Below the pieces are notes generated by a model. It was given only the letters and a program-made list of their open reading frames with translations. It ran no database searches and had not been told where the DNA came from. From an uncultured Rhodospirillales bacterium (lineage in GTDB: Bacteria > Pseudomonadota > Alphaproteobacteria > Acetobacterales > Acetobacteraceae), in assembly GCA_903928895.1 (NCBI GenBank), contig CAIYSR010000093.1, positions 124,001 through 188,000 of the forward strand: 64,000 nt of DNA. Direction: 5' to 3'. Both the position numbers and the translations under genes were made by a program. Below, in pieces: positions 1 through 8,829 of the stretch. Positions within the stretch are counted from its first letter, which is position 1; each line of letters opens with the position of its first letter.

Positions 1-1
1 G

Positions 2-700
2 CAGGCGATCGAGTTCGAGGCGGGGCCGTGCCTGCCGCGCCGGTACTTCGGCATTCGCGAGTCGGCCTTTGTCATGCTGCATTTTTTCGATTTGTCGTCC
101 TATGCGTCGCGCAAGAACCCCGAAGCGGTGCTGCGACTGTTCGACCTGTTGCGGATGGACGATCCCTATGCGGACCTGCAACTGGTGTTGAAGGTGAAGA
201 ATGGCGAGCGGGCGGCCGAGGAGTGGGCGGCGGGCGTCGCGGATGATCCTCAGATCAAAGTGATCGCCACGCCGTTGGACACGTTGGGCGTGAAAAGTCT
301 GATCAACGCATGCGATGTGTTCGTTTCGCTGCACCGATCGGAGGGGTTCGGCCGGGGGCTGGGCGAAGCGATGGGACTTGGGCGGCTGGCATTGGGCACC
401 GGATGGTCGGGCAACGTGGATTTTATGACGACCCAGAATTCGCTGATGGTGGGGCACGAGTTGGTGAAGCTGAAGAAGGATGCCTATCCGCACTGGCGCG
501 GACAGTCCTGGGCGAATGCGGATGTGGCGCACGCCCGAGCCCTGCTTCAGCCACTGATCGCGGACCGGGCGCGAACCGAGGCGCTGGCGCGGCGGGGGCA
601 GGCGGATGTCTTGCGCACCCACGGTAGCCGGGCGGTGGGGGTGCGGGTGGTGCAGAGGCTTTCGGCGATTCTGGCAGAGTCGCCCAGGTTCAACGGTTGA
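2..700 (+). CDS. Glycosyltransferase, C-terminal part (5' end outside window)
   Basis: The frame is open from the first bases of the window, so the start codon lies upstream. The visible part looks like the C-terminal half of a group-1 (GT-B) glycosyltransferase. It has a FDLSSYASRKNP segment, a DVFVSLHRSEGFGRGLGEAMG donor-site stretch with the E-x7-E type acidic pair, and a GWSGNVDFM loop. These proteins transfer sugars from nucleotide donors to polysaccharide or lipid acceptors. The acceptor cannot be told from this fragment. It converges on upp with only a few bases between the stop codons. Confidence 0.85.
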   Translation, partial: QAIEFEAGPCLPRRYFGIRESAFVMLHFFDLSSYASRKNPEAVLRLFDLLRMDDPYADLQLVLKVKNGERAAEEWAAGVADDPQIKVIATPLDTLGVKSLINACDVFVSLHRSEGFGRGLGEAMGLGRLALGTGWSGNVDFMTTQNSLMVGHELVKLKKDAYPHWRGQSWANADVAHARALLQPLIADRARTEALARRGQADVLRTHGSRAVGVRVVQRLSAILAESPRFNG

Positions 701-704
701 GGCT

Positions 705-1337
705 CTATTTGGTACCGTAGAGCCGATCGCCGGCGTCACCGAGACCCGGGCGGATATAGCCGTGCTCGTCGAGTTGCCGGTCGACCGCGCAGGTGTAGAG
801 ATCGACCTCGGGGTGCAGGCGGTGGAGTTCGGCGACGCCTTCGGGGGCGGCGATAAGGCAAGCGAAGCGGATGTGTGCAGCGCCGGCCTGCTTGAGGCGG
901 GAAACCGCGGCCGCGGCGGAGTGGCCGGTGGCGAGCATGGGGTCGACAATGATCGACATGCGGTGCCCGATGTCATCGGGCAGCTTGCTGTAGTATTCAA
1001 TCGGCTCAAGGGTCGTTGGATCGCGGTAGAGGCCGACATGGCCCACCCGGGCGCCGGGGACGAGATCGAGCATGCCGTCGAGCAGGCCGTTTCCGGCGCG
1101 CAGAATACTGACAAAGCAGAGTTTTTTTCCGGATAGATGCGGTGCGTCCATGGCTTCGAGCGGGGTTTCGATGCGGATGGTCTCGAGCGGCAGCCCGCGC
1201 GTGACCTCGTAGCCCAGCAGCAGCGAGAGCTCACGGGCAAGGCGACGGAAGCCGCTGGTGCTGGTTTCCTTGGCGCGCAGCAGGGTGAGCTTGTGCTGGA
1301 CAAGCGGGTGGTCGAGGACAATGGTCCGGCCGGTCAT
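705..1337 (-). CDS. upp: Uracil phosphoribosyltransferase
   Basis: This cytosolic pyrimidine-salvage enzyme makes UMP from uracil and PRPP. At 210 aa it has the usual family length. The PRPP-binding loop [10 protein letters not shown] is at residues 131-140 and the C-terminal [17 protein letters not shown] tail closes the uracil site. The ATG at 1337 is preceded by AAAGGAG at good spacing. A longer in-frame reading upstream has no family similarity and is rejected. It is divergent from the PhyH gene, and the roughly 130 bp between them must hold both promoters. Confidence 0.96.
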   Translation of the reverse strand: MTGRTIVLDHPLVQHKLTLLRAKETSTSGFRRLARELSLLLGYEVTRGLPLETIRIETPLEAMDAPHLSGKKLCFVSILRAGNGLLDGMLDLVPGARVGHVGLYRDPTTLEPIEYYSKLPDDIGHRMSIIVDPMLATGHSAAAAVSRLKQAGAAHIRFACLIAAPEGVAELHRLHPEVDLYTCAVDRQLDEHGYIRPGLGDAGDRLYGTK

Positions 1338-1468
1338 TGGTCGCTCCTTTGCGCTGGCGCCGGGTACGACATAGCGGGAGCCGGCGGTGGCGTCTATTTC
1401 CCGAGCGGGGCCTTGTCTGCGGCTGGTTTTCCGGCATCCTCTACGAAACATTGCTGGAGGAAAGCGTC

Positions 1469-2350
1469 GTGGAGATCGGTCCAGAGACAAACCTCGCGCT
1501 GTTGAACGGCGGCGAGATCGCGCAGTACCGGCGGGATGGATACGTGGTGGTGCGGGGGGTGCTGGGGCCGGCGCATGTGGACGCGTGTAAGCAGGCATTG
1601 ACCGACCTGGCGCTCGGTGTGCTGCCAGCGGCCGAAACCAAGCTGATGTACGAGACGGGAATTGATATCACGGGCATGAGCCCGGGTGAGCGCGAATATG
1701 CGATCCGCAAATATATGGATTTCTGCGGGGATTCAGCAGCGCTCAAGGCGGCGGCGTTCAGCCGCCGCCTGCACCTGGTGCTGGACCAGTTGCTGGGGCA
1801 GGGGCGTGTGCTGTTCCAGGAGATGGCTTTGGTGAAGCCGCCGCGGATCGGCTCGGAGAAGCCATGGCATCAGGATGCGGCGTATTTCCGCATCAAGGAT
1901 CCGGGGCTCGTGGTCGGCGTGTGGATCGCGCTCGACGAGGCCTCGGCGATGAACGGCTGCATGGAGATGGTGCCGGGGAGTCATCTCGGCGGCGGGGTAC
2001 CGCATGTGCACGAGAACGATTTCAACCTGTGCCAGATCGTCCCGGGCAAGGTCGATACGGCAGCGCGGGTGGCGATCGAGATGCAGCCTGGGGACGCCCT
2101 GATTTTCCATGGTATGATCCATCATTATACCGCCCCCAACACGAGCAACATGCGACGACGGGCGGTGCAGTATCACTATCATCAGGTCGGAACCGTGTGG
2201 GGGACGGTGGCAGACCATCAGACGCATTTCCATTTCGAGGACGGCAGCTATGCCGGCTGCACTTTGCCGCATGAGCATTTGCCGGGCGGGAACTACTTCT
2301 ATCGCAACGGGTTGCCGAGAGAGATCGATCCGGTGGACACAAGCGCCTGA
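1469..2350 (+). CDS. Phytanoyl-CoA dioxygenase (PhyH) family protein
   Basis: Non-heme Fe(II)/2-oxoglutarate oxygenase fold, about 293 aa. The iron-binding HxD motif is visible as HQD at residues 134-136. The distal His lies in the MIHHYTAPN segment (about 218-219), followed by an RRR stretch (229-231) that should bind 2-oxoglutarate. The GTG at 1469 is chosen because GGAGG sits 8 nt upstream and the protein then begins just before the family's N-terminal helix; earlier TTG starts run into the upp promoter. The stop codon overlaps the start of the downstream phosphoesterase (TGATG), so the two are probably co-translated. The substrate is unknown. Confidence 0.85.
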   Translation: MEIGPETNLALLNGGEIAQYRRDGYVVVRGVLGPAHVDACKQALTDLALGVLPAAETKLMYETGIDITGMSPGEREYAIRKYMDFCGDSAALKAAAFSRRLHLVLDQLLGQGRVLFQEMALVKPPRIGSEKPWHQDAAYFRIKDPGLVVGVWIALDEASAMNGCMEMVPGSHLGGGVPHVHENDFNLCQIVPGKVDTAARVAIEMQPGDALIFHGMIHHYTAPNTSNMRRRAVQYHYHQVGTVWGTVADHQTHFHFEDGSYAGCTLPHEHLPGGNYFYRNGLPREIDPVDTSA

Positions 2351-3093
2351 TGCGCATCGCGGTCATCTCCGATATCCATTCGAACCTGCCAGCGTTGGAG
2401 GCGGTCCTGGCGGATATTGCCGGGCGGGCGGTGGATGCCACCGTCAATCTGGGAGACTGCGTGGCCGGCCCCCTGTGGCCGGCGGAAACCATGGCCAGTC
2501 TCGCGGCACTGAGGATGGTGACGGTGCGCGGCAATCACGACCGCTGGCTCTACGACCGGCCACCGGAGCGATTGCCGCCCGTCGACCGTTTTGCGCTGAC
2601 CCAGTTGTCAGTGGCGCAGTGCCTCGAACTACACCGACTGCCACCGTCGATCGAACTCAGTCCGGAGGTATTGGCGGTGCATGGGACACCATCGGACGAC
2701 TCAACATATCTGACGGAGGAGACCGTCAACAACCGGATGATCGCAGCCATGACGCCGTTGGTAGTGGAGCGGCTGGGGGCGGCCATGACGCGCGAGGTGG
2801 TGCTGTGCGGTCACAGTCACAGGCAGAGCGTCACGCAGATCCCAGGTGGGCCGCTGATCCTCAATCCGGGGACGGTGGGCTGTCCGGTGTTCGCCGATAT
2901 CCCTTCTGCCAACCGGATTGAACCGCGGTCGCCACACGCCCGCTATGCCATTCTGACCCGCCGCGGCGGGCGCTGGGGGGCGGAGCTGTTCGCGCTCGAC
3001 TACGACTGGGACAAGGCGTCGGCACGTGCGCTGGAGACCGGGTTCCCGCGCTGGGCTGAGTCGCTGCTCACCGGGTCGGTGACAACCGGCTGA
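2350..3093 (+). CDS. Calcineurin-like metallophosphoesterase (YfcE/MPE type)
   Basis: 247 aa with all dimetal-site blocks. These are DIH at residues 8-10, GDC at 35-37, GNHD at 61-64, the VHGTPSDD histidine near 111, and CGHSH at 153-157. Proteins of this size and spacing hydrolyse phosphomono- or diesters in the cytosol. Start ATG overlaps the PhyH stop codon. The pairing with a PhyH oxygenase does not suggest a specific substrate. Confidence 0.88.
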   Translation: MRIAVISDIHSNLPALEAVLADIAGRAVDATVNLGDCVAGPLWPAETMASLAALRMVTVRGNHDRWLYDRPPERLPPVDRFALTQLSVAQCLELHRLPPSIELSPEVLAVHGTPSDDSTYLTEETVNNRMIAAMTPLVVERLGAAMTREVVLCGHSHRQSVTQIPGGPLILNPGTVGCPVFADIPSANRIEPRSPHARYAILTRRGGRWGAELFALDYDWDKASARALETGFPRWAESLLTGSVTTG

Positions 3094-3163
3094 CCGATCG
3101 GCTTGTTGCAGCAGGGCGACGGGGCTAGATTCGGCGGCGGAAATGCCAGCCGGAGAGCACACC

Positions 3164-4366
3164 ATGTCCGAGGCCTATATTTGCGATTTCGCACGTACCC
3201 CGATCGGCCGCTATGGCGGAATGTTGAAGGACATCCGCACCGATGACCTCGCGGCTCATCCGCTGCGGGTGCTGCGCGAGCGCAATCCAGGGGTCGACTG
3301 GTCCGCGCTCGACGATTGCTACATGGGGTGTGCCAATCAGGCCGGCGAGGACAACCGCAACGTGGCGCGGATGGCCACCTTGCTCGCGGGATATCCGACT
3401 GATGTGCCCGGCGGCACCGTCAACCGGCTATGCGGTTCGGGGCTTGATGCGGTCGGGACCGCTGCGCGCGCGATCAAGGCGGGCGAGGCCGACCTGATGC
3501 TGGCGGGCGGCGTGGAGAGCATGACCCGCGCGCCGTTCGTGATGGGCAAGGCGACCGAGGCGTTCAGCCGTTCGGCCGATATCTATGACACCACCATCGG
3601 CTGGCGCTTTGTCAACGCGCTGATGAAGCAGCAGTACGGTGTCGACTCCATGCCGGAGACCGGCGAGAACGTGGCTGAGGCGTTCCAGATCTCGCGCGAG
3701 GCGCAGGACCGGTTCGCCTATGTCAGCCAGATGCGCTGCAAGGCGGCGCAGGATGCTGGTTTTTTCGCGCGCGAGATCGCGCCGCTGACGCTCAAGACGC
3801 GCAAGGGCGAGGTCGTGCTCGATACCGACGAGCATCCGCGTGCCGATACCACGCTTGAGGGTCTCGGAAAGCTCAAGACCCCGTTCCGCACCCCCGGCAC
3901 CGTGACGGCGGGAAACGCCTCCGGCGTGAACGACGGTGCGGCCGCCTTGCTGCTGGCGAGCGAGGCGGCAGTGACGAAGTATGGCCTCACGCCACGGGCC
4001 CGTGTGGTCGCGATGGCGACTGCGGGCGTTCCGCCGCGGATCATGGGGATCGGTCCCGCGCCCGCGGTGCAGCGGCTGCTGGCGCGGACCGGGCTGTCTA
4101 TCGGGGAGATTGATCTGATCGAGCTTAACGAGGCATTCGCCAGCCAGGGGCTTGCGGTGCTGCGTCAACTCGGTCTCGCCGACGATGCCGAGCATGTCAA
4201 TCCGCATGGTGGAGCGATTGCGCTCGGCCACCCGCTTGGCATGTCCGGCGCGCGGCTGGCGATGACAGCGGTGAGCGCGATGGAGGTGCGGGGTGCAAAG
4301 CGCGCGATCGCTACCATGTGCATCGGCGTGGGTCAGGGCATTGCCGCCCTGATCGAGCGGGTATGA
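3164..4366 (+). CDS. pcaF: 3-oxoadipyl-CoA thiolase-type acetyl-CoA acyltransferase
   Basis: A thiolase of 400 aa. The nucleophilic Cys is C90 in TVNRLCGSG, and the GHP histidine and the second cysteine in CIGVGQG are present. The N-terminus (YICDFARTPIGRYGG) and the CANQAGEDNRNVARM block resemble beta-ketoadipyl-CoA thiolases more than general acetyl-CoA acetyltransferases. This suggests the last step of aromatic or adipate catabolism (succinyl-CoA plus acetyl-CoA), but no other pca gene is nearby. A generic FadA-like role remains possible. The ATG at 3164 follows GGAGAG; an upstream ATG at 3143 lacks a ribosome site. Confidence 0.88.
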   Translation: MSEAYICDFARTPIGRYGGMLKDIRTDDLAAHPLRVLRERNPGVDWSALDDCYMGCANQAGEDNRNVARMATLLAGYPTDVPGGTVNRLCGSGLDAVGTAARAIKAGEADLMLAGGVESMTRAPFVMGKATEAFSRSADIYDTTIGWRFVNALMKQQYGVDSMPETGENVAEAFQISREAQDRFAYVSQMRCKAAQDAGFFAREIAPLTLKTRKGEVVLDTDEHPRADTTLEGLGKLKTPFRTPGTVTAGNASGVNDGAAALLLASEAAVTKYGLTPRARVVAMATAGVPPRIMGIGPAPAVQRLLARTGLSIGEIDLIELNEAFASQGLAVLRQLGLADDAEHVNPHGGAIALGHPLGMSGARLAMTAVSAMEVRGAKRAIATMCIGVGQGIAALIERV

Positions 4367-4376
4367 GGAGGGTTTG

Positions 4377-4580
4377 ATGACCAGTTTCACGGTTTTCGAT
4401 ATGACCTGCGGCGGCTGCATCAAGGCGATCACCGCCGCGGTCAAGGAGGTCGCGCCCGATGCCACCGTGGTGACCGATCTCGCGACCCATCGCGTCGATG
4501 TGATAGGCTCTGCCAGCGCCGAGGTCCTGGCCGAGGCGATGCGCGACGCCGGGTTCACCCCGGAGGCGATCGCCGCATGA
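4377..4580 (+). CDS. Heavy-metal-associated (HMA) copper-chaperone-like protein
   Basis: A single HMA domain of 67 aa with the metal-binding MTCGGC motif (Cys 11 and 14), fitting a cytosolic Cu(I) or other soft-metal carrier. A strong GAGGAGGG ribosome site lies 4-5 nt before the ATG. The stop codon overlaps the start of the DUF305 gene (ATGA), so the two are one translational unit. No P-type ATPase is adjacent. Confidence 0.85.
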   Translation: MTSFTVFDMTCGGCIKAITAAVKEVAPDATVVTDLATHRVDVIGSASAEVLAEAMRDAGFTPEAIAA

Positions 4581-4942
4581 TATGCAGGATCGTGGCTACC
4601 CTCGGCCTCCTCGTCTCGGCGGAGGGCGCCGGTGCGCAGTCCGTGCCGCAGGGTCATATGATGAACCACGGGGCCGGCACGCCTGCGATCTCGCCGTCGA
4701 CCGAGGAATACAAGGCCGCTGCCAACCGGATGCACGCTGACATGGCTCTGAAGTACGTCGGCGATGCCGATGTGGATTTCGTGCGGGGCATGGTCCCGCA
4801 TCACCAGGGCGCGATCGACATGGCGCGGGTCGAGCTGAAATTCGGCAGTGATCCCGAGTTGAGGAGGCTTGCGACGGACATCGTGGCTGCCCAGGAGAAG
4901 GAAATTGTCTTCATGAATGCTTGGTTGGCCAAACATCCCTGA
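4577..4942 (+). CDS. Exported DUF305 protein
   Basis: 121 aa. An N-terminal signal peptide is predicted to be cleaved near GAGA|QS (residue 20). Next come a Met/His-rich stretch (HMMNHG) and the DUF305 core with FVRGMVPHHQGAIDMA (His 75-76). DUF305 is a ferritin-like helical domain often linked to copper handling, and the coupled upstream HMA gene fits that. The exact biochemical role of the family is not established. Confidence 0.83.
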   Translation: MICRIVATLGLLVSAEGAGAQSVPQGHMMNHGAGTPAISPSTEEYKAAANRMHADMALKYVGDADVDFVRGMVPHHQGAIDMARVELKFGSDPELRRLATDIVAAQEKEIVFMNAWLAKHP

Positions 4943-5056
4943 AGTTCCGAGAATGACCGGTCCCCAGCCGTTCTCCTGGAAGACGACAGTTGCTTCCCGG
5001 TGGACGACGACCCTGGACTTTCCTGCCGCTTTTCCGCCTGACCGGAGCCATCGCTG

Positions 5057-5851
5057 ATGAATGACAGCCCGGCTGAGGTATGGCTGACGACTTCGCGACC
5101 GCAGGAGGGGGTCGTGTGGATCACGCTCAACCGTCCCGAGGCGCGCAATGCATTGTCGGCGAGGTTGATGGCGCTCCTCAGCACGGCATTGGAGGCGGTG
5201 GTGGCGGATGCGTCGGCGCGGGTTGTCGTGATCGCAGGCGCCGGGCCAGCGTTTTGTGCCGGGCATGATCTGCGGGAGATCCAGCAGGATTCGTCCGAGC
5301 CGACAATGCGGGCGCTGTTCGCCCAGTGTTCGGCGCTGATGACTCGGATCGTGCGCATGCCGAAGCCGGTGATTGCCCGGGTGCATGGGGTGGCGACCGC
5401 GGCCGGGTGCCAGCTGGTAGCAAGTTGCGATCTCGCGGTGGCTGCCGAGACGGCAAGGTTTGCGACGCCGGGCGTGAATATCGGCCTATTCTGCTCGACG
5501 CCAATGGTCGCGTTGAGCCGCGCGCTGGGGCGCAAGGCGGCGATGGAGATGTTGCTGACCGGGGAGATGGTGGATGCCGCGCGCGCGCTTGCGCTCGGGC
5601 TGGTCAACCAGGTGGTGCCGGAGGCGGCGCTTGATGAGGCCGTGCTGGCACTGGCCGCACGGATCGCCTCGAAAAGTCCGTTGACGCTTGCGATCGGCAA
5701 GGAGGCATTCTACCGGCAGGTCGAGATGGATCTGGATGCGGCCTACGGTTACGCGGCGGAGGTGATGACGCGCAACATGATGGCGCGGGATGCCGCCGAG
5801 GGGATCGCGGCGTTTCTGGACAAACGCCCGCCAGTATGGAGCGGAAGCTGA
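5057..5851 (+). CDS. Enoyl-CoA hydratase/isomerase family protein
   Basis: A crotonase-fold protein of 264 aa. The first oxyanion-hole segment is GAGPAFCAGHDL (about residues 61-72), and the second is HGVATAAGCQL. The family hydrates enoyl-CoAs or carries out related CoA-thioester chemistry. The overall pattern (SCDLAVAAE, GLVNQVVPE) resembles the ECHDC3 branch. The usual catalytic Glu pair is not obvious, so hydratase activity itself is uncertain. It overlaps slightly with the upstream codons of clpS. Confidence 0.8.
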   Translation: MNDSPAEVWLTTSRPQEGVVWITLNRPEARNALSARLMALLSTALEAVVADASARVVVIAGAGPAFCAGHDLREIQQDSSEPTMRALFAQCSALMTRIVRMPKPVIARVHGVATAAGCQLVASCDLAVAAETARFATPGVNIGLFCSTPMVALSRALGRKAAMEMLLTGEMVDAARALALGLVNQVVPEAALDEAVLALAARIASKSPLTLAIGKEAFYRQVEMDLDAAYGYAAEVMTRNMMARDAAEGIAAFLDKRPPVWSGS

Positions 5852-6159
5852 TGAGCGATCAGACCACGACGCCGCCGAAGACCGGGATCGAGATCAAGGT
5901 CGACCGTCCGAAGCTATACAAGGTCATCCTCGTCAACGACGACTACACCCCGCGTGAGTTCGTCGTCACCGTGCTCAAGATCGAGTTCCGGCTGACAGGT
6001 GATCAGGCGAGCCGGGTGATGATGACGGCGCATACCCGCGGCGTTTGTGTGGTTTCCGTCTACACGAGGGATATCGCCGAGACCAAGGCGACGCGCGCTG
6101 TCGATCTGGCGCGTGAGAAGGGTTACCCGTTGATGTTCACCACCGAACCAGAAGAATAG
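5851..6159 (+). CDS. clpS: ClpS-type adaptor of the ClpAP protease (ClpS2-like)
   Basis: 102 aa. The core KVILVNDDYTPREFVV carries the N-degron pocket residues (ND pair), followed by VMMTAH and a C-terminal PLMFTTEPEE. ClpS binds N-end-rule substrates and hands them to ClpA. The short N-terminal extension and the TTEPEE tail resemble the second alphaproteobacterial paralogue (ClpS2) rather than the clpA-linked ClpS1, and no clpA lies next to it. The ATG at 5851 has GGAG about 9 nt upstream; an ATG at 5836 is a less likely start inside the preceding gene. Confidence 0.88.
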   Translation: MSDQTTTPPKTGIEIKVDRPKLYKVILVNDDYTPREFVVTVLKIEFRLTGDQASRVMMTAHTRGVCVVSVYTRDIAETKATRAVDLAREKGYPLMFTTEPEE

Positions 6160-6172
6160 CAGGTATCAGGCC

Positions 6173-7060
6173 ATGAATCACAGCTCCGCGCGCCCGGTGT
6201 TCGACCGGACGACCCAGGACATCGGCAACATCGTCGAGTTCGGGCATGTCAACGTGCTTGTGCCTGATCAGCGGCTGGCCACGATATTTTATGTGATGGG
6301 GCTCGGCCTGACGCGTGATCCTTATCTCGTGGTCGGCGTGGATAATATGTGGGTCAATGTCGGCATGTGCCAGTTCCATTTGCCGCTCGGGCCAGCGCAG
6401 GTGCTGCGCGGCACGACCGGGCTGGTGCTGCCGGATCTCGATGCCTTGGTGACACGACTGGAGGCGGTCGCGCCGCGGCTGGAGGGGACGCGGTTCCGGT
6501 TCGCACGGATCGGCGATGCCGTCGAGGTGACCTGTCCGTGGGGCAACCGGATCCGCTGCCACGCGCCGGATGGGGCGCGGTTCGGGCGTATTACGCTCGG
6601 AATGCCCTATGTCGAGATCGACGTGGCTTGCGGCACGTCAGGCGGGATCGTGCGGTTCTATCGCGACGTCATTGGCGCGCCGGGCGTGGTGGAGGGGACG
6701 ACGGCGCGGATTTCGATCGGGCTCGGCGAGACGCTGGTGTTCCGCGAGACGACCGCGCCGCTGGCGCCGTTCGACGGACATCATATCCAAATCGCGGTGG
6801 CCGATTTCTCGGGTCCCCATGGGCGCCTGCTGGCGCGTGGTTTGATCACCGAGGAGAGCAACGAAGCCCAGTATCGGTTTGAGAAGATCGTCGATCCTCG
6901 GGACGGGACGGAACTTGCGGTCATCGAGCATGAAGTTCGTTCGATGCGCCATCCGATGTTTGCGCGAGCCCTGGTGAACCGAAATCCGGAGCAGACCAAT
7001 AGCCATTATGCGCCCGGTCGCGAAGGCTGGGTGGCGTCGATGCCCGCGAGTCAAATGTAG
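6173..7060 (+). CDS. Two-domain VOC/glyoxalase-like protein
   Basis: 295 aa. Each half shows the beta-alpha-beta-beta-beta pattern of the vicinal-oxygen-chelate fold. The first domain starts at GHVNVLVPDQRLATIFY and a second repeat follows near LGMPYVEIDV. Metal-ligand residues typical of glyoxalase I or extradiol dioxygenases cannot be assigned with confidence. The function is unknown beyond the fold. It starts 13 nt after the clpS stop. Confidence 0.65.
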   Translation: MNHSSARPVFDRTTQDIGNIVEFGHVNVLVPDQRLATIFYVMGLGLTRDPYLVVGVDNMWVNVGMCQFHLPLGPAQVLRGTTGLVLPDLDALVTRLEAVAPRLEGTRFRFARIGDAVEVTCPWGNRIRCHAPDGARFGRITLGMPYVEIDVACGTSGGIVRFYRDVIGAPGVVEGTTARISIGLGETLVFRETTAPLAPFDGHHIQIAVADFSGPHGRLLARGLITEESNEAQYRFEKIVDPRDGTELAVIEHEVRSMRHPMFARALVNRNPEQTNSHYAPGREGWVASMPASQM

Positions 7061-7144
7061 GAGATTGTCGTATTTTTTTACACTTTCAGTTTTGGATGTT
7101 GGAGTGTGAGCAGTAACCCGCTGATTCGGTGATTTTTGTTGGGC

Positions 7145-7160
7145 TGGCACGATGTTTGCT
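7145..7160 (+). promoter_or_regulatory. Sigma-54 (RpoN) promoter of the PEP-CTERM gene
   Basis: TGGCACGATGTTTGCT matches the sigma-54 consensus TGGCAC-N5-TTGCW exactly, with GG and GC ten bases apart as required for the -24/-12 elements. It lies 80 nt upstream of the PEP-CTERM ATG in the correct orientation and predicts a start site near 7171. PEP-CTERM genes in other bacteria are known to be driven by RpoN with the PrsK/PrsR two-component system, which fits this placement. Confidence 0.85.
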
Positions 7161-7239
7161 AACTCTCTTCCGTAGAGCTGCATGACACAGTTGCCTCCGT
7201 CCGGGAGACGCTGTCGACGCGAAGGTGAAGGAGCGGGTG

Positions 7240-8064
7240 ATGATAGGTCGGTTGATCACGAGGGTTGGGGTGGCGCTGCTGGTGACGGGCGCCTTGGCGG
7301 CGCCGGCCTCTGCCGACACGATCGCGTTCCTCAGTTCGAGCCTTTATCAATACGGCTCGGTCGGCCTCACGTTCACGACCACCATCGCCTCGCTTGACCA
7401 GACCGCGGCGATCAAGACCAACTGGAGCGCCGGCGCCGACAATGCTGGCGGCTTCGCGGGGTACCTCAACGGCGCGACCACGCCCACGCTGTTCTTCTGT
7501 GATGACCTGTTCGACTACCTGTCGACCCAGGCGACGACATCGACTCCGGGCGTCTATACCGTTTCCATGGTCTCCGGCTCTGGCAAGCTTTCGAGCAACG
7601 CCAAGACGATGACGTCGACGACATCGAATGCGCTCAATGCGCTGCTCAGCAACGGCGAGACCTTCATTACGGCGCAGTCCACGACCGCGACCAAGGCGGC
7701 AGCCTCGGCCGCGGTGCAGGTCGCCGTGTGGGCGCTGGCCTATAACGGGTCTTCTGCGGCGGTGACGACGACGACCAACGCCTTCTACTTGAACAGCGCT
7801 TCGGACGGGACTGTCATCACCAATGCCAACGCCTTCCTCACCTGCGCTTTTGGCGGTACGGTAAGCGGGATCTGCTCGGGTTGGTCGATCAGCAGCACCC
7901 AGTCGGTCGCGAACTATACGCTGTCCGGCAACCAGTCAGTGGTCGGCCTGGCGGCGAACACGACGACGACGACGGGCTCCACGGGCGTCCCGGAGCCCGG
8001 TTCGATGCTGTTGCTCGGCGGAGCCCTGTTCGGGCTGGCCGGACTGCGCCGCCGCCGCGGTTGA
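7240..8064 (+). CDS. PEP-CTERM sorting-domain exported protein
   Basis: 274 aa. It has an N-terminal signal peptide (hydrophobic VGVALLVTGALAAPASA), a low-complexity Ser/Thr/Ala/Asn-rich body and a C-terminal PEP-CTERM signal. The signal consists of VPEPGS, a hydrophobic stretch (LLLGGALFGLAGL) and the RRRR tail. Exosortase (EpsH/XrtA) recognises such tails and processes the protein at the inner membrane for delivery to the surface or extracellular matrix. No exosortase is in the window. The ATG at 7240 is preferred over GTG at 7225 because AAGGAG precedes it at normal spacing. The body has no recognised domain. Confidence 0.88.
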   Translation: MIGRLITRVGVALLVTGALAAPASADTIAFLSSSLYQYGSVGLTFTTTIASLDQTAAIKTNWSAGADNAGGFAGYLNGATTPTLFFCDDLFDYLSTQATTSTPGVYTVSMVSGSGKLSSNAKTMTSTTSNALNALLSNGETFITAQSTTATKAAASAAVQVAVWALAYNGSSAAVTTTTNAFYLNSASDGTVITNANAFLTCAFGGTVSGICSGWSISSTQSVANYTLSGNQSVVGLAANTTTTTGSTGVPEPGSMLLLGGALFGLAGLRRRRG

Positions 8065-8094
8065 GGTGGGATCGCCTTAGGCGGTCCGGCGGGG

Positions 8095-8829
8095 TCAGAA
8101 CGGCAACACAATATCCATCAGCTGCTGACCCCAACGCGGGCTCTGGACGTCCATGAGCTGACCGCGGCCGCCATAGGCAATGCGGGCTTCGGCCATACGG
8201 TCATGCAGGACCGTGTTGTCCGATGAGATATCCTGTGGGCGGATCACGCCGCTGACCTGCAAGTCCCTGAGCTCACCGTTGACCCTCATTTCCTGACGTG
8301 CCGCGACCACCAGGTTTCCGTTTGGCAACACCTGTGTGACAATGCCGGCGAGGCGTAGTTGAATGGTTTCATTGCGCTTCATGTCCCCGGTGCCTTTGTT
8401 GCCGGTGCCGCCGTTGCCTGCCAGCAGGGTGGCGGCGGTGGCTCCGGCGAGCATGTGCGGGATGGCGGCGGTCTCCAGGCCGAAGAAGCTGGGCAGACCG
8501 AAGCTCTGGGTGCTGGTACGATTGGCGTTGGTCTCGTTCTGCAGGACCGCGCTGTCCTTCACGCTCACCAACACGGTCAACAGGTCTCCGACATTGGCGG
8601 CGCGCTGGTCCTTGAAGAAGGCTCGACTCCCGTTGCGCCACAGGGCATTGGCTTGAGGCTCCTGGTGCTGGATGGCGGGCATCGGCAGGCTGAGCGGGCG
8701 ATAGCCGGCTTCCTGGGTGGGATCGCCGACCGGGGTCATTGCGGGCGGTTGGCCGATTTCGGACAATCTGGTTAACGAACCGCAACCGGCGAGCAGGGTG
8801 GGCAACAATAGGAGGGCGGCGCGGTTCAT
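8095..8829 (-). CDS. flgH: Flagellar L-ring protein FlgH
   Basis: 244 aa lipoprotein. The lipobox LLAGC places the lipidated Cys at residue 16. The conserved LW..GS..FF..RA..VGDLLTV block and the C-terminal HDRMAEARIAYGGRG match FlgH, which builds the outer-membrane L ring around the flagellar rod. Start ATG overlaps the flgA stop (ATGA). It is the last gene of the leftward flgF-flgG-flgA-flgH operon. flgI is not adjacent. Confidence 0.94.
   Translation of the reverse strand: MNRAALLLLPTLLAGCGSLTRLSEIGQPPAMTPVGDPTQEAGYRPLSLPMPAIQHQEPQANALWRNGSRAFFKDQRAANVGDLLTVLVSVKDSAVLQNETNANRTSTQSFGLPSFFGLETAAIPHMLAGATAATLLAGNGGTGNKGTGDMKRNETIQLRLAGIVTQVLPNGNLVVAARQEMRVNGELRDLQVSGVIRPQDISSDNTVLHDRMAEARIAYGGRGQLMDVQSPRWGQQLMDIVLPF

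Noticed and set aside
1337-1468. N-terminal extension of the PhyH gene from TTG 1337
   Set aside because: It would overlap the upp start and has no family similarity; GTG 1469 has a good ribosome site.
3428-5386. 652-codon open frame on the minus strand
   Set aside because: It is antisense to the thiolase, HMA, DUF305 and enoyl-CoA hydratase genes, all of which have clear motifs; long antisense frames are expected in GC-rich DNA.
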